Origin: a virus
IMG/VR virus record: IMGVR_UViG_3300044675_001557
Span: 1 to 31,671 of that record
Length of the DNA stretch: 31,671 nt
Strand: one strand, 5' to 3'
Shown: in pieces, positions 8,111 through 15,136 of the stretch
How positions within the stretch are numbered: position 1 is the stretch's first letter
Layout of the letters: each line of letters opens with the position of its first letter
Made by a program: the position numbers and the translations under genes
The notes under the pieces: generated by a model
What the model was told of the DNA's origin: nothing
Seen by the model: the letters and a program-made list of their open reading frames with translations, nothing else
The model's database searches: none

Positions 8111-8645
8111 AAATATTGTGATTGCAATTTTATTGGTTGTGGTTGCTTTATTTTTATTTTCAGACCCTTCATACAATGGCGGTTCTGTGACAATTGTACA
8201 CGATACAGTTTACCAACAGAAAACTTTTACCCAATTTAAAAAGGGAAAAGATATACATTCATATATCATTAAGACGGATTCCGTACAGATTCCTGTACAC
8301 GATACAATTCGTATATTAACCGATTATAGCCGCAAATATGCGTATTCAGATACGATTCGTTTTGATACGAATAGTGTCGTATATATTCAGGACACAATAA
8401 GCCAAAATAAGATTACCGGACGTTCAGTTGGGTTAAATATTGCTCAAAAAACTATATATGTTACAAAGACAATACAACCAAAAGACAGAACTGCCATTTA
8501 TTTCGGCTTTTTAGGCGATTTAAGACAGGATAACAGACAACTTGGTGTTGGTGTTGGGATAGCAATTAAAACGGCTAAAAAAGGCGTTATAACGGCAAAT
8601 GCAACAACTAACGGTTATTCTTTGGGATATTATTTAAAATTCTAA
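8103..8645 (+). CDS. Membrane-anchored periplasmic protein, spanin candidate
   Basis: A 180-residue protein with an N-terminal membrane anchor (about 4-20) and no cysteine for a lipobox. A long polar part follows, carrying repeated HDTVY/HDTIRI/QDTIS strands. The C-terminus is beta-like and ends in YYLKF; a terminal Phe is a hallmark of outer-membrane beta proteins. In gene order it lies between holin-like proteins and the endolysin, where i-spanins or unimolecular spanins are found. An inner-membrane anchor with an outer-membrane-like end would fit a protein that links both membranes. This is inference. Confidence 0.45.
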   Translation: MIKNIVIAILLVVVALFLFSDPSYNGGSVTIVHDTVYQQKTFTQFKKGKDIHSYIIKTDSVQIPVHDTIRILTDYSRKYAYSDTIRFDTNSVVYIQDTISQNKITGRSVGLNIAQKTIYVTKTIQPKDRTAIYFGFLGDLRQDNRQLGVGVGIAIKTAKKGVITANATTNGYSLGYYLKF

Positions 8646-8646
8646 T

Positions 8647-8835
8647 ATGCGTCAATTCTTTACAGAAGATAACAACCGTTTTAGTATGAAAAGACTTTGC
8701 GGTTTTTTGTGTACTATTTCCCTTTGTGCTAAATTGATACATACACCGACAGAAGCATTGGTTTACACCGTTGGTGCTTTGGCAGGTGCAGCTTTTGGTT
8801 ATACAATGGCTGAAAAAATATTTAAAAAGGACTAA
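8647..8835 (+). CDS. Second holin-like small membrane protein
   Basis: A 62-residue protein with a polar N-terminus (MRQFFTEDNNRFSMKRL), two hydrophobic segments around 16-30 and 37-53, and a basic end (KIFKKD). Proteins of this type precede endolysin genes in many Bacteroidota phages. It starts one base after the upstream stop and ends two bases before the endolysin start. It could be the holin itself, or a holin partner if the 7931 gene is the pore. Confidence 0.5.
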   Translation: MRQFFTEDNNRFSMKRLCGFLCTISLCAKLIHTPTEALVYTVGALAGAAFGYTMAEKIFKKD

Positions 8836-8837
8836 GA

Positions 8838-9344
8838 ATGAAGGACGAAAAAACGCTTGAACGTATTAAATTACTTCACCCTAAATTAAGGGACGAAGCA
8901 ATTGAAATGTACGACGAAATTATTGCTGCGCTTACAGGATTTGCAGCGTGTCGTTTTGCTTACACATTAAGAACATTCGCAGAACAGGACGGATTGTATG
9001 CGCAAGGTCGTTCAAAGCCGGGCGCAATTGTAACAAATGCAAAAGGCGGTCAATCATATCATAACTACGGTTTGGCAATAGATATTGTTTTATTGTTGGA
9101 TAAAGATAAAAACGGTACTTTTGAAACTGCAAGTTGGGACACCAAAACAGATTTTGACAAAGACGGAAAATCAGATTGGATTGAAATTGTCAATATTTTT
9201 AAAAGGTACGGTTATGAATGGGGTGGCGATTGGAAGTTTTTAGATTTGCCACACTTTCAAAAAACATTCGGAAAATCAATAAAAGAACTGCAATTATTGC
9301 ATTCACAAAATAAAGTTGACAAAAACGGATTCGTACTAATTTAA
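8838..9344 (+). CDS. Endolysin, M15 L-alanyl-D-glutamate peptidase
   Basis: A 168-residue enzyme that cuts the peptide bridge of cell-wall peptidoglycan. The M15/VanY zinc signature is visible: SYHNYGLAID with H75 and D82, then EWGGDW (E127, catalytic) and LPHF with H139 as the third zinc ligand. Between them are two acidic loops (DKDKNGTFE at 88-96 and DFDKDGKSDW at 105-114) that look like EF-hand-type calcium sites, as known for the T5 endolysin. There is no signal peptide, so export depends on the holin. Confidence 0.9.
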   Translation: MKDEKTLERIKLLHPKLRDEAIEMYDEIIAALTGFAACRFAYTLRTFAEQDGLYAQGRSKPGAIVTNAKGGQSYHNYGLAIDIVLLLDKDKNGTFETASWDTKTDFDKDGKSDWIEIVNIFKRYGYEWGGDWKFLDLPHFQKTFGKSIKELQLLHSQNKVDKNGFVLI

Positions 9345-9351
9345 ACCAAAT

Positions 9352-10098
9352 ATGACAAACACAAACCTAAAAACAAAACGCCGCAGACTATTTTTTGACA
9401 TTGAAACTTCACCGAACATTGGTCTATTTTGGGAAGCAGGCTATAAAAAGAACATTGATTATTCAAATATAATACAAGAACGTGCGATTATCTGTATCTG
9501 TTATAAGTGGGAAGACGAAAAAGAAGTTTATGCGCTTAATTGGGACGCAAAGCAGAATGACAAACGTATGCTTGAACAGTTTATTGAGGTTGCAAATATG
9601 TCTAACGAAATGGTCGGTCACAATGGGGACAAATTTGACTTGGCTTGGATACGAACAAGGTGTTTGTTTCACGGTATATCAATGTTTCCTAAATATACAA
9701 CCATTGATACGTTAAAAGTTGCCCGTCAAAAGTTTAGATTTAATTCTAACAGGTTGAATTACATAGCTGATTTTTTAGGTTTAGGTCAGAAAATTAAAAC
9801 AGAATACAGTCTTTGGAAGGATATACTTTTGCGTAAAGACAAAGTTGCAATGGAAGCAATGATAAAATATTGCAAAAAAGACGTTGTTTTGCTTGAAAAA
9901 GTTTTTAAATTGTTAAACAATCATATTGAACCAAAAACGCATTATGGCGTTATATTTGGCGAAGACAGGGGAACGTGTCCGGAATGTGGGTCAGACGATT
10001 TGATTAAAAATAATAAAGTCGTGACGGCAACAGGATTGACCCGAATTCAATACAAGTGCAAAACTTGTAATAAATTTCATTCTAAAACAGACAAATAA
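9352..10098 (+). CDS. DEDD-type 3'-5' exonuclease with zinc ribbon
   Basis: A 248-residue RNase H-fold exonuclease. Metal-binding residues are visible: D16 and E18 in FDIETS, D96 in GHNGDKFD, and Y173/D177 in YCKKD, the DEDDy arrangement found in the proofreading domains of B-family polymerases. A C-terminal zinc ribbon (C209, C212, C236, C239) probably binds DNA. No polymerase is attached or nearby, so it may process recombination ends for the ERF annealase or trim DNA during replication. It is the first gene after the endolysin. Confidence 0.85.
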   Translation: MTNTNLKTKRRRLFFDIETSPNIGLFWEAGYKKNIDYSNIIQERAIICICYKWEDEKEVYALNWDAKQNDKRMLEQFIEVANMSNEMVGHNGDKFDLAWIRTRCLFHGISMFPKYTTIDTLKVARQKFRFNSNRLNYIADFLGLGQKIKTEYSLWKDILLRKDKVAMEAMIKYCKKDVVLLEKVFKLLNNHIEPKTHYGVIFGEDRGTCPECGSDDLIKNNKVVTATGLTRIQYKCKTCNKFHSKTDK

Positions 10099-10302
10099 AT
10101 GAGCAAAATACTATATACTATTATTGACGATTTATTGGCGCGTGAAGACAAAGGAATAAAAGAATACGGTCAAACAATGGATAGGACGGATTTGACAGAA
10201 TTGGATTGGTTGCAAAACGCCTATGAAGAAGCTTTGGATTTAAGCATATACTTAAAAAAACTTATAAATATTAAAAACAATGAAAATGCCAAAAGGTTTT
10301 AA
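10099..10302 (+). CDS. Small all-helical protein, NTP pyrophosphatase-like pattern
   Basis: A 67-residue helical protein directly abutting the exonuclease. The motif KGIKEYGQTMD followed by WLQNAYEEALDLSIYL resembles the E-x-x-D helices of small MazG/dUTPase-like pyrophosphatases, as seen in phage proteins of similar length. It is shorter than most active enzymes, so the assignment is tentative. The end overlaps the next gene by 23 bases. Confidence 0.5.
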   Translation: MSKILYTIIDDLLAREDKGIKEYGQTMDRTDLTELDWLQNAYEEALDLSIYLKKLINIKNNENAKRF

Positions 10303-10468
10303 TAAATGGACGCTTCAACAACAAGAAGAATTTTTTATTAAAAAGCTTCAGGAATTATACGATATTGAAAGCGACTTAAAAAGAAATTTGGCAAAGATTC
10401 GCGGGGGAAATAGACTGAATTTTAGTGAAATTGAACGTCCGGACGAAATTCTTTTAAAAGGTTTATAA
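10280..10468 (+). CDS. Small coiled-coil-like protein
   Basis: A 62-residue charged helical protein (MPKGFNKWTLQQQEEFFIKK at the start) of unknown function. Starts at 10280 or 10286 are both possible (ATGAAAATG). The stop overlaps the next ATG (TAATG), so translation is coupled. It is likely an early accessory protein. Confidence 0.55.
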   Translation: MKMPKGFNKWTLQQQEEFFIKKLQELYDIESDLKRNLAKIRGGNRLNFSEIERPDEILLKGL

Positions 10469-10728
10469 TGGAAGAACAAAAACCACATACTGAACCCGAA
10501 GTTTCTGAAGAAGCGATTGAATGGGAAGAAGCGGAAACAACTACGCGTGGCGATTTAATTAGCTGCGCGTATTATGCTTATAGCACAGTTGAAGATATTG
10601 ATTTGACGTTGCTTTCAAAAATAGAAGCAAACAAAATACGTCGTATTAGAAGACAATCATTAGACATTATTGCCGAAGTTATTGGCGAAATGCACGCCGA
10701 AATATTTGATTTAGGCGAAGAAGACTAA
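10468..10728 (+). CDS. Acidic early protein, unknown function
   Basis: An 86-residue acidic protein: a glutamate-rich N-terminal 25 residues, a helical core (LLSKIEANKIRRIRRQSLDI) and an acidic end. No known motif is visible. It ends the operon upstream of the early promoter at 10797. Its stop lies within an inverted-repeat cluster (ACTAAA at 10724-10729, TTTAGT at 10733-10738, ACTAAA at 10740-10745). Confidence 0.55.
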   Translation: MEEQKPHTEPEVSEEAIEWEEAETTTRGDLISCAYYAYSTVEDIDLTLLSKIEANKIRRIRRQSLDIIAEVIGEMHAEIFDLGEED

Positions 10729-10758
10729 AATTTTTAGTAACTAAATTATTTAGCAATT

Positions 10759-10789
10759 ACCGTTCATCATTTTATTTGACCGTTCGTCA
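10759..10789 (+). repeat. Pair of ACCGTT-type direct repeats (early operator A)
   Basis: ACCGTTCATCA at 10759-10769 and ACCGTTCGTCA at 10779-10789 are direct repeats exactly 20 bp apart, about two helical turns. They lie just upstream of the -33 box of the promoter. The same arrangement occurs upstream of the other early promoter, with copies at 21735 and 21755. They are likely binding sites for a transcription regulator. Confidence 0.7.
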
Positions 10790-10796
10790 CTATTTA

Positions 10797-10828
10797 TTTG
10801 GTTGGTATGTGTATAACCTGTATATTTG
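10797..10828 (+). promoter_or_regulatory. Bacteroidota-type early promoter A
   Basis: TTTG (10797-10800), a 20-bp spacer and TATATTTG (10821-10828) match the Bacteroidota -33 and -7 consensus completely. Transcription should start near 10835, giving a leader of about 40 bases before the ATG at 10875. The replication and recombination operon follows. Confidence 0.82.
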
Positions 10829-10874
10829 TTGTATAATAGTTCTTTATTTATTCATTCATTTAAAACCAACACAA

Positions 10875-11063
10875 ATGAAAAAGACAACAACAGGTTTCAA
10901 AGAAACTAAAAAAATTTGGAATCAACAACCGTTTCTTGAAAAGCTTTTATTCTTAATGAACCAATTTAAAATTTCAGAAGATGAAGCTGAAAAGTTAGCC
11001 AAATTAGAATTTGATAAAATAGCAATTGGCTACAAATATCAAATTTATCTATTTTTAAACTAA
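10875..11063 (+). CDS. Small basic protein, first gene of early operon A
   Basis: A 62-residue protein (MKKTTTGFKETKKIWNQQPF at the start), basic at the N-terminus and helical afterwards, with no recognised family. The frame is open from 10776, but upstream codons would lie in the promoter, so the ATG at 10875 after ACACAA is chosen. It stands between the promoter and the conserved hairpin, the same place as the gene at 21846 in the other early operon, although the two proteins are not obviously alike. Confidence 0.65.
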   Translation: MKKTTTGFKETKKIWNQQPFLEKLLFLMNQFKISEDEAEKLAKLEFDKIAIGYKYQIYLFLN

Positions 11064-11070
11064 AAAAAAT

Positions 11071-11099
11071 CAGGGGTGCGACTGTAACGCACAATTTTT
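11071..11099 (+). promoter_or_regulatory. Conserved hairpin motif, copy 1 (attenuator-like)
   Basis: CAGGGGTGCGACTGT at 11071-11085 is shared with 22045-22059. GTGCG (11076-11080) pairs with CGCAC (11088-11092) around ACTGTAA, then AATTTTTA runs into the next ATG at 11100. The stem followed by T residues looks like a weak terminator or attenuator, and its closeness to the start codon could affect translation. Confidence 0.65.
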
Positions 11100-11312
11100 A
11101 TGACTATAACAAACGAAACAATTGGCGAATTGTATTTAAGAAACACAAACCGCGCCGCAGATTATGCAGGTGCTTTGGGGTTCAGTCGTGGAACTTTAAA
11201 TTTAATTTTAAAGTATGTCAAAGAAAATGACATTGAACGTATTGAAAGCCTTGCGCACGAAGCATTAGAAGAAATTGAAAACGTATTTATTAAACATCAA
11301 ATAAATTTATAA
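11100..11312 (+). CDS. Small helical protein, possible DNA-binding
   Basis: A 70-residue protein; ADYAGALGFSRGTLNLILKY (about residues 20-39) has the look of a helix-turn-helix, followed by a charged helix. No family is recognised. The start lies immediately after the conserved hairpin, and the stop overlaps the next start (TAATG). A small early regulator is possible. Confidence 0.5.
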   Translation: MTITNETIGELYLRNTNRAADYAGALGFSRGTLNLILKYVKENDIERIESLAHEALEEIENVFIKHQINL

Positions 11313-11566
11313 TGAATCATTTACACGAATTAGATAAACTTCGTAATAATGTTAGTTACTGCGAATGGCTTTTTGATATTAGCACCGCGTCAAATGCACG
11401 TAAAAGATTGGAAATGGTAAAAAATGCACGTCAAGATTTAAAGGAATTTAAAGCAAAGTATTTTCCGCATTTATTAGTTCAGCCAAAAAGCAATTTTCCA
11501 AAAGAACCTTTTGTGCCAATATCAACTTGGTCAGAAAAATTTGAAGAATACGGAGATATGTATTAA
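11312..11566 (+). CDS. Hypothetical early protein
   Basis: An 84-residue protein with a charged helical N-terminal half and a proline-rich C-terminal part (FPKEPFVPISTW). It has no membrane segment, cysteine pair or known motif. It is coupled to the previous gene and sits 23 bases before the ERF gene, so an accessory role in recombination is possible. Confidence 0.5.
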   Translation: MNHLHELDKLRNNVSYCEWLFDISTASNARKRLEMVKNARQDLKEFKAKYFPHLLVQPKSNFPKEPFVPISTWSEKFEEYGDMY

Positions 11567-11589
11567 ATTTATAAACCAAAAACAAACCT

Positions 11590-12210
11590 ATGAAATTAGT
11601 AAAAATTCAGGCGGAATTAAAAGCGCCCAAAGGACAATTAAACAAATTCGGCAATTACCGTTACCGCAGCGCCGAAGATATTATTGAAGCGGTAAAACCA
11701 ATACTGCACAAAAACGGTTGCGCGTTAATTATAACCGACGAAATTGTGCAGGTCGCTGACCGTGTTTATGTAAAAGCGACGGCGGCAATATTTGACCAAG
11801 ACAATATTGACTTTCAATTTACTGCGCACGGTTGGGCGCGTGAAGAAGAAGTAAAAAAAGGAATGGACGCCGCACAAATAACCGGGTCAGCTTCTTCGTA
11901 TGCCCGCAAATATGCTCTAAACGGACTGTTTGCAATTGACGATACCAAAGACGCAGACGCAACAAACGAACACAAAGACGAAGTCGGAAATGACAAACGT
12001 TTATATTTGTTAACTTTGTTGGAATCCACGACATACGACGAACAGGCAAAAGAAAAATTGGCTATTCGTATTGAAGCATTAACAACAAACGAATCATACG
12101 ACAAAGCTTTATTAAACCTGCAATCAAACCAAATACACGACAAAGACCGTATTGCAATGGGTATGAATTATAATCAAACAGACATTAAGAAAACAACAAA
12201 AACAAAATAA
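11590..12210 (+). CDS. erf: ERF-family single-strand annealing protein
   Basis: A 206-residue recombinase that anneals complementary single strands during phage recombination and genome circularisation. The ERF hallmark is clear at residues 89-123: KKGMDAAQITGSASSYARKY followed by ALNGLFAIDDTKDAD. The N-terminus (KAPKGQLNKFGNYRYRSAED) is also typical. Length is normal for the family. The stop overlaps the next gene start (TAATG). The neighbours, an exonuclease upstream and an SSB-like protein downstream, make a plausible recombination set. Confidence 0.92.
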   Translation: MKLVKIQAELKAPKGQLNKFGNYRYRSAEDIIEAVKPILHKNGCALIITDEIVQVADRVYVKATAAIFDQDNIDFQFTAHGWAREEEVKKGMDAAQITGSASSYARKYALNGLFAIDDTKDADATNEHKDEVGNDKRLYLLTLLESTTYDEQAKEKLAIRIEALTTNESYDKALLNLQSNQIHDKDRIAMGMNYNQTDIKKTTKTK

Positions 12211-12605
12211 TGCGCGAATATACCATTGAAGAATTAACGAGCAAAGCGGAACGAATGTTGGACTTTTTACAGAAGCCATTGCCTAAAAACGACACGCCTG
12301 ATTATCACGATTCATTAATTAAACGTTTAGATACTTTAAATATTGCAATGACACAATCAGGTGAATACAGAACCGCCGCAGAATATAAAATTGAATGCGT
12401 AATTGACGGCGAAATTGGCGACAAAATCGGTGAAATAATGGACGGCAAACTTGCAACGTCAACTGTCAATATGTGGATAAAAAGCAAGGCGCGTGAATGG
12501 TCAAGATTGAAGAACGCATTTGACAGAATAAACGCTTCTTCAGTTCATCAAATAGACGCAATTCGTTCAATTCTTAGTTGGGAAAAAGCCAAAATAAACC
12601 TTTAA
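12210..12605 (+). CDS. ERF-linked hypothetical protein
   Basis: A 131-residue, mostly helical protein translationally coupled to ERF. The pattern AAEYKIECVIDGEIGDKI and an adjacent W-I-K-S-K-A-R-E-W segment are conserved-looking. I know similar genes next to annealases in Bacteroidota phages but no proven role. A recombination mediator or an ERF partner is a reasonable guess. Confidence 0.55.
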   Translation: MREYTIEELTSKAERMLDFLQKPLPKNDTPDYHDSLIKRLDTLNIAMTQSGEYRTAAEYKIECVIDGEIGDKIGEIMDGKLATSTVNMWIKSKAREWSRLKNAFDRINASSVHQIDAIRSILSWEKAKINL

Positions 12606-12608
12606 AAA

Positions 12609-12824
12609 ATGAATCAAGAAACCTATCAAGATTACGAAAATGGAATGCAAAATTTGCTTCCAATGGAACGTCAAATGTTATTAGCAAAAGTTTACCATTA
12701 TTGTTGGTATTCACCCGAAGCTTATAAAGAATTAAGCGCATACCTTGCAAAATGGGAAAAGGAATGTGAATTTAAAGCAGTATTTTTTAATCAGGATTCA
12801 GAAGAATCCACAAACCAAATATAA
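12609..12824 (+). CDS. Hypothetical early protein
   Basis: A 71-residue helical protein (MNQETYQDYENGMQNLLPME at the start) with several aromatic residues (YHYCWYSPEAY). The function is not recognised. It starts three bases after the previous gene and ends one base before the SSB-like gene. Confidence 0.5.
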   Translation: MNQETYQDYENGMQNLLPMERQMLLAKVYHYCWYSPEAYKELSAYLAKWEKECEFKAVFFNQDSEESTNQI

Positions 12825-12825
12825 A

Positions 12826-13059
12826 ATGTCAGAAGTAAAAAAAGAATCAATCGGTGCTTGGAAACGTACAACACCAAAGGGCGAAGTAATTAATTTCACA
12901 ATAAACGGTCAACGTTATAATATGTGGGTAAATGGTTATAAAGACAAACCTGCGCAACCTGACTTCAAAATATATGAAGACAATTACGTTGCACCAACAG
13001 ATACAAAACCACAGTCAAAACCGGATTTTAAACCATTGTCAGAAGACGATTTATTTTAA
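12826..13059 (+). CDS. Small SSB-like protein with acidic tail
   Basis: A 77-residue protein. The N-terminal half is beta-rich (GAWKRTTPKGEVINFTINGQ, then RYNMWVNGYKD and QPDFKIYED), similar to small OB-fold or DUF736-like proteins. The end, PLSEDDLF, is an acidic tail with a terminal hydrophobic residue, much like the SSB C-terminal tip that recruits partner proteins. The frame is open further upstream, but the ATG at 12826 directly follows the previous stop. With ERF two genes earlier, a single-strand DNA-binding role is likely but unproven. Confidence 0.5.
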   Translation: MSEVKKESIGAWKRTTPKGEVINFTINGQRYNMWVNGYKDKPAQPDFKIYEDNYVAPTDTKPQSKPDFKPLSEDDLF

Positions 13060-13061
13060 TT

Positions 13062-13493
13062 ATGAATGAAGAACTTAAAAACGAATTGGTGCAATGTTAT
13101 AAAAACAGTTTATCAAGCTTAAAAATGATACATAAAACGTTAGTAAGTGCGAAAGTTATAACAGAAGATTTTGCAGTTAGTAAAGGCGCAACAGACATTA
13201 AACCGCACAGATTGATTGAATTAGTACAGGACGTATTTGAAGCAGACGTTTTGGCTAAGAATAGGAAACAGGGTACAATCTTTGCGCGTAAAGCAAGTGC
13301 ATATATTTTAAGGAAATATACACAATTGTCTTTGAACGAAATTGCGCCTTTAATTGGGGTCGGTGACCATACAACAGTTATTTACAATATTCAAACTGCT
13401 TCAGATTTAATTGACACAGAAGATTGGTACAAAGAAAAAATTGACCAAATTGAAGAAGATATTGAAAGTTTTAATAACTTTGTAAGGAAATAA
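13062..13493 (+). CDS. DnaA domain IV-like DNA-binding protein
   Basis: A 143-residue protein lacking the AAA+ ATPase of DnaA but carrying a C-terminal domain that resembles its DNA-binding domain. This includes RKASAYILRKYTQLSLNEIA (76-95), GVGDHTTV (99-106) and IYNIQTA; the DHTTV segment corresponds to the DnaA D-H-(S/T)-T-V signature that reads DnaA boxes. The N-terminal 60 residues are helical. It may mark the phage origin, steer host DnaA, or compete with it. The structured element at 13499-13586 follows immediately. Confidence 0.8.
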   Translation: MNEELKNELVQCYKNSLSSLKMIHKTLVSAKVITEDFAVSKGATDIKPHRLIELVQDVFEADVLAKNRKQGTIFARKASAYILRKYTQLSLNEIAPLIGVGDHTTVIYNIQTASDLIDTEDWYKEKIDQIEEDIESFNNFVRK

Positions 13494-13498
13494 GTAAA

Positions 13499-13586
13499 TG
13501 CGTTATGCAACAACGCAGTATCAAATATATTGGGTCAAGGGTTTTACAGGTAGTTGCATTGCCTGTTTGCCTGCGACCCTTTTTTT
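13499..13586 (+). ncRNA. Two-hairpin structured element with complementary loops
   Basis: Hairpin 1: TGCGTT (13499-13504) pairs with AACGCA (13512-13517) and leaves the 7-base loop ATGCAAC. Hairpin 2: GGGTC (13532-13536) pairs with GACCC (13575-13579), with an inner stem ACAGG/CCTGT (13546-13550 and 13562-13566), whose loop contains GTTGCAT (13553-13559), the exact complement of loop 1. Seven T follow. It can act as a terminator and could form a kissing-loop RNA. It lies between the DnaA-like gene and the initiator gene. Confidence 0.6.
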
Positions 13587-13589
13587 ATT

Positions 13590-14285
13590 ATGGCAATATT
13601 TAGAAAAATCCACGTCAGCTTTTGGAAGGACGAATTCATTGAAAGTCTGACACCTGAACAGAAGTTTTTTTATTTGTATTTAATGACAAATGACCGGACA
13701 ACGCAATGCGGCATTTATGAAATTACAATAAAACAAATGTGTTATGATACCGGGTACAATGAAGACACAATTAAAAAGCTGATTGAATTCTTTACAAAAT
13801 GCGGAAAAATTAAGTATTCTTTGGCTACAAAAGAAATTGCAATGAAAAATTGGGCGAAATACAATGATTCAACTTCGCCAAAGGTAAAATCCTGCATAAA
13901 CAAAGAACTTTTGAAAGTAAAAGATACAGTATTGATACAGTATGCATACAGTATGGATACACATACGCAAGAAGAAGAAGAAGAAGAACAAGAAGAAGAA
14001 GAAGAACAAGAAAAAGAACAAATTGATAATAAAACTTTGTTTTTAGATAAAATTGAACCTTTTAAGGGTTTATTAGGGGAATCATACCAAGAATTTATTG
14101 ATTATTGGTGCGAATCTTCAAAAAGTGGTAAATTGCGTTACCAAGCAGAAAAATTTTTTGACGTAAAACGCCGGGTTAATACTTGGCTTCAAAACAAATT
14201 AAAATATGGAAATACAAAAAATACTGACCCAACCGCTTCAAGTCGCAAAAGAATGCAAGACTTACAAAATTGGGTTAATAGCTAA
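13590..14285 (+). CDS. Replication initiator-like protein (winged helix, DnaD-type)
   Basis: A 231-residue protein. Residues 1-95 form a winged-helix-like domain (FWKDEFIESLTPEQKFFYLY and GIYEITIKQM) resembling phage replisome organiser N-termini. A glutamate run encoded by a GAA repeat (about 13970-14020) links it to a C-terminal helical domain (SYQEFIDYWCE, RRVNTWLQNKLKYG). I choose the ATG at 13590 because the frame upstream crosses the terminator hairpin. The protein probably loads host replication proteins at the phage origin. The 3' end overlaps the next gene by 80 bases. Confidence 0.65.
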   Translation: MAIFRKIHVSFWKDEFIESLTPEQKFFYLYLMTNDRTTQCGIYEITIKQMCYDTGYNEDTIKKLIEFFTKCGKIKYSLATKEIAMKNWAKYNDSTSPKVKSCINKELLKVKDTVLIQYAYSMDTHTQEEEEEEQEEEEEQEKEQIDNKTLFLDKIEPFKGLLGESYQEFIDYWCESSKSGKLRYQAEKFFDVKRRVNTWLQNKLKYGNTKNTDPTASSRKRMQDLQNWVNS

Positions 14286-14949
14286 CGAAGACCTGCCAAT
14301 TGTTGAAGCTTTTAAAGGCGACAAATTAAACTTGTGTTCACCTGTAATTATAAGGGAAAATTTAGCCTATATTTTTACATTAATAGGCTTGACCCGTTTG
14401 CCGGACAAAATGGAATTGGAAGTTATTGAAGACTATATTCGTACAACATATCCGTATTTTACGGTGCAGGAAATGCGAATAGCTTTTAAAATGGCGGTTC
14501 AGGGTCGTTTTGAATGCAATACAGATCACTACGAAAAGTTTTCACCAAAGTATATATCCCAAATAATGAACGCCTACAAAGCCAAAGCAAACGAAATACG
14601 CAAGAATTTACCGCCGCCACCTGAAACACCTGTGAAACAATTAACAGACGAAGAAATTGTTGAATTTACAAAAAACGATTGGCTCACAGGTAAGCGTCAA
14701 GACTTTAATCGTGTTTTTAATGCTGACAAAGTATTTTCAATCCTTTTAAGACAGGGTAAATTAAAATTTACACCCGAACAGATATTGGAAACAATTAAGG
14801 TTGTACGTGAAGACAATTTATACAGACTTAACCGTTTGAATCCATTAGAAGCCAAAGAGTTTACAAAAAGGGTTAAAAATGAAGACTTTATTGAATCACA
14901 ATGTAAAAAATTAGCATTAGTTAAATATTTTGAAAATTTATCAAATTAA
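14206..14949 (+). CDS. Replication-associated protein, unknown family
   Basis: A 247-residue soluble helical protein. A conserved-looking block lies at about residues 66-120 (KMELEVIEDYIRTTYPYFTV, then EMRIAFKMAVQGRFECN and FSPKYISQIMNAYKA). A proline run follows (LPPPPETP). Such genes sit after winged-helix initiators in Bacteroidota phages, where a helicase-loader role would make sense, but no Walker motif is present. The only upstream start gives the 80-base overlap with the initiator gene. Confidence 0.55.
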   Translation: MEIQKILTQPLQVAKECKTYKIGLIANEDLPIVEAFKGDKLNLCSPVIIRENLAYIFTLIGLTRLPDKMELEVIEDYIRTTYPYFTVQEMRIAFKMAVQGRFECNTDHYEKFSPKYISQIMNAYKAKANEIRKNLPPPPETPVKQLTDEEIVEFTKNDWLTGKRQDFNRVFNADKVFSILLRQGKLKFTPEQILETIKVVREDNLYRLNRLNPLEAKEFTKRVKNEDFIESQCKKLALVKYFENLSN

Positions 14950-15136
14950 ATATACGCACTACGGAACTTTAAAATATTGTTATACAGACAATTTTATTGA
15001 CTTTTATGCCAATTATCCTGAAGTCAAAACAAAAGAAAATAGATTATTATTTACAAAACAATTTTATGAAAAAGTGCAACAGGTGCAAATTGAACTTGGA
15101 TTGGGACAAATTCAGGAAGGACAGACGAAATGCTGA
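14930..15136 (+). CDS. Hypothetical small protein
   Basis: A 68-residue protein (MKIYQIKYTHYGTLKYCYTD at the start), aromatic-rich and beta-like at first, then charged and helical. It overlaps the previous gene by 20 bases and the next by 71. No other frame covers 14950-15065, which supports its reality. The function is not recognised. Confidence 0.5.
   Translation: MKIYQIKYTHYGTLKYCYTDNFIDFYANYPEVKTKENRLLFTKQFYEKVQQVQIELGLGQIQEGQTKC

Noticed and set aside
13970-14020. GAA-rich short tandem repeat as a DNA element
   Set aside because: It encodes the glutamate linker of the initiator-like protein; no flanking structure suggests another role.
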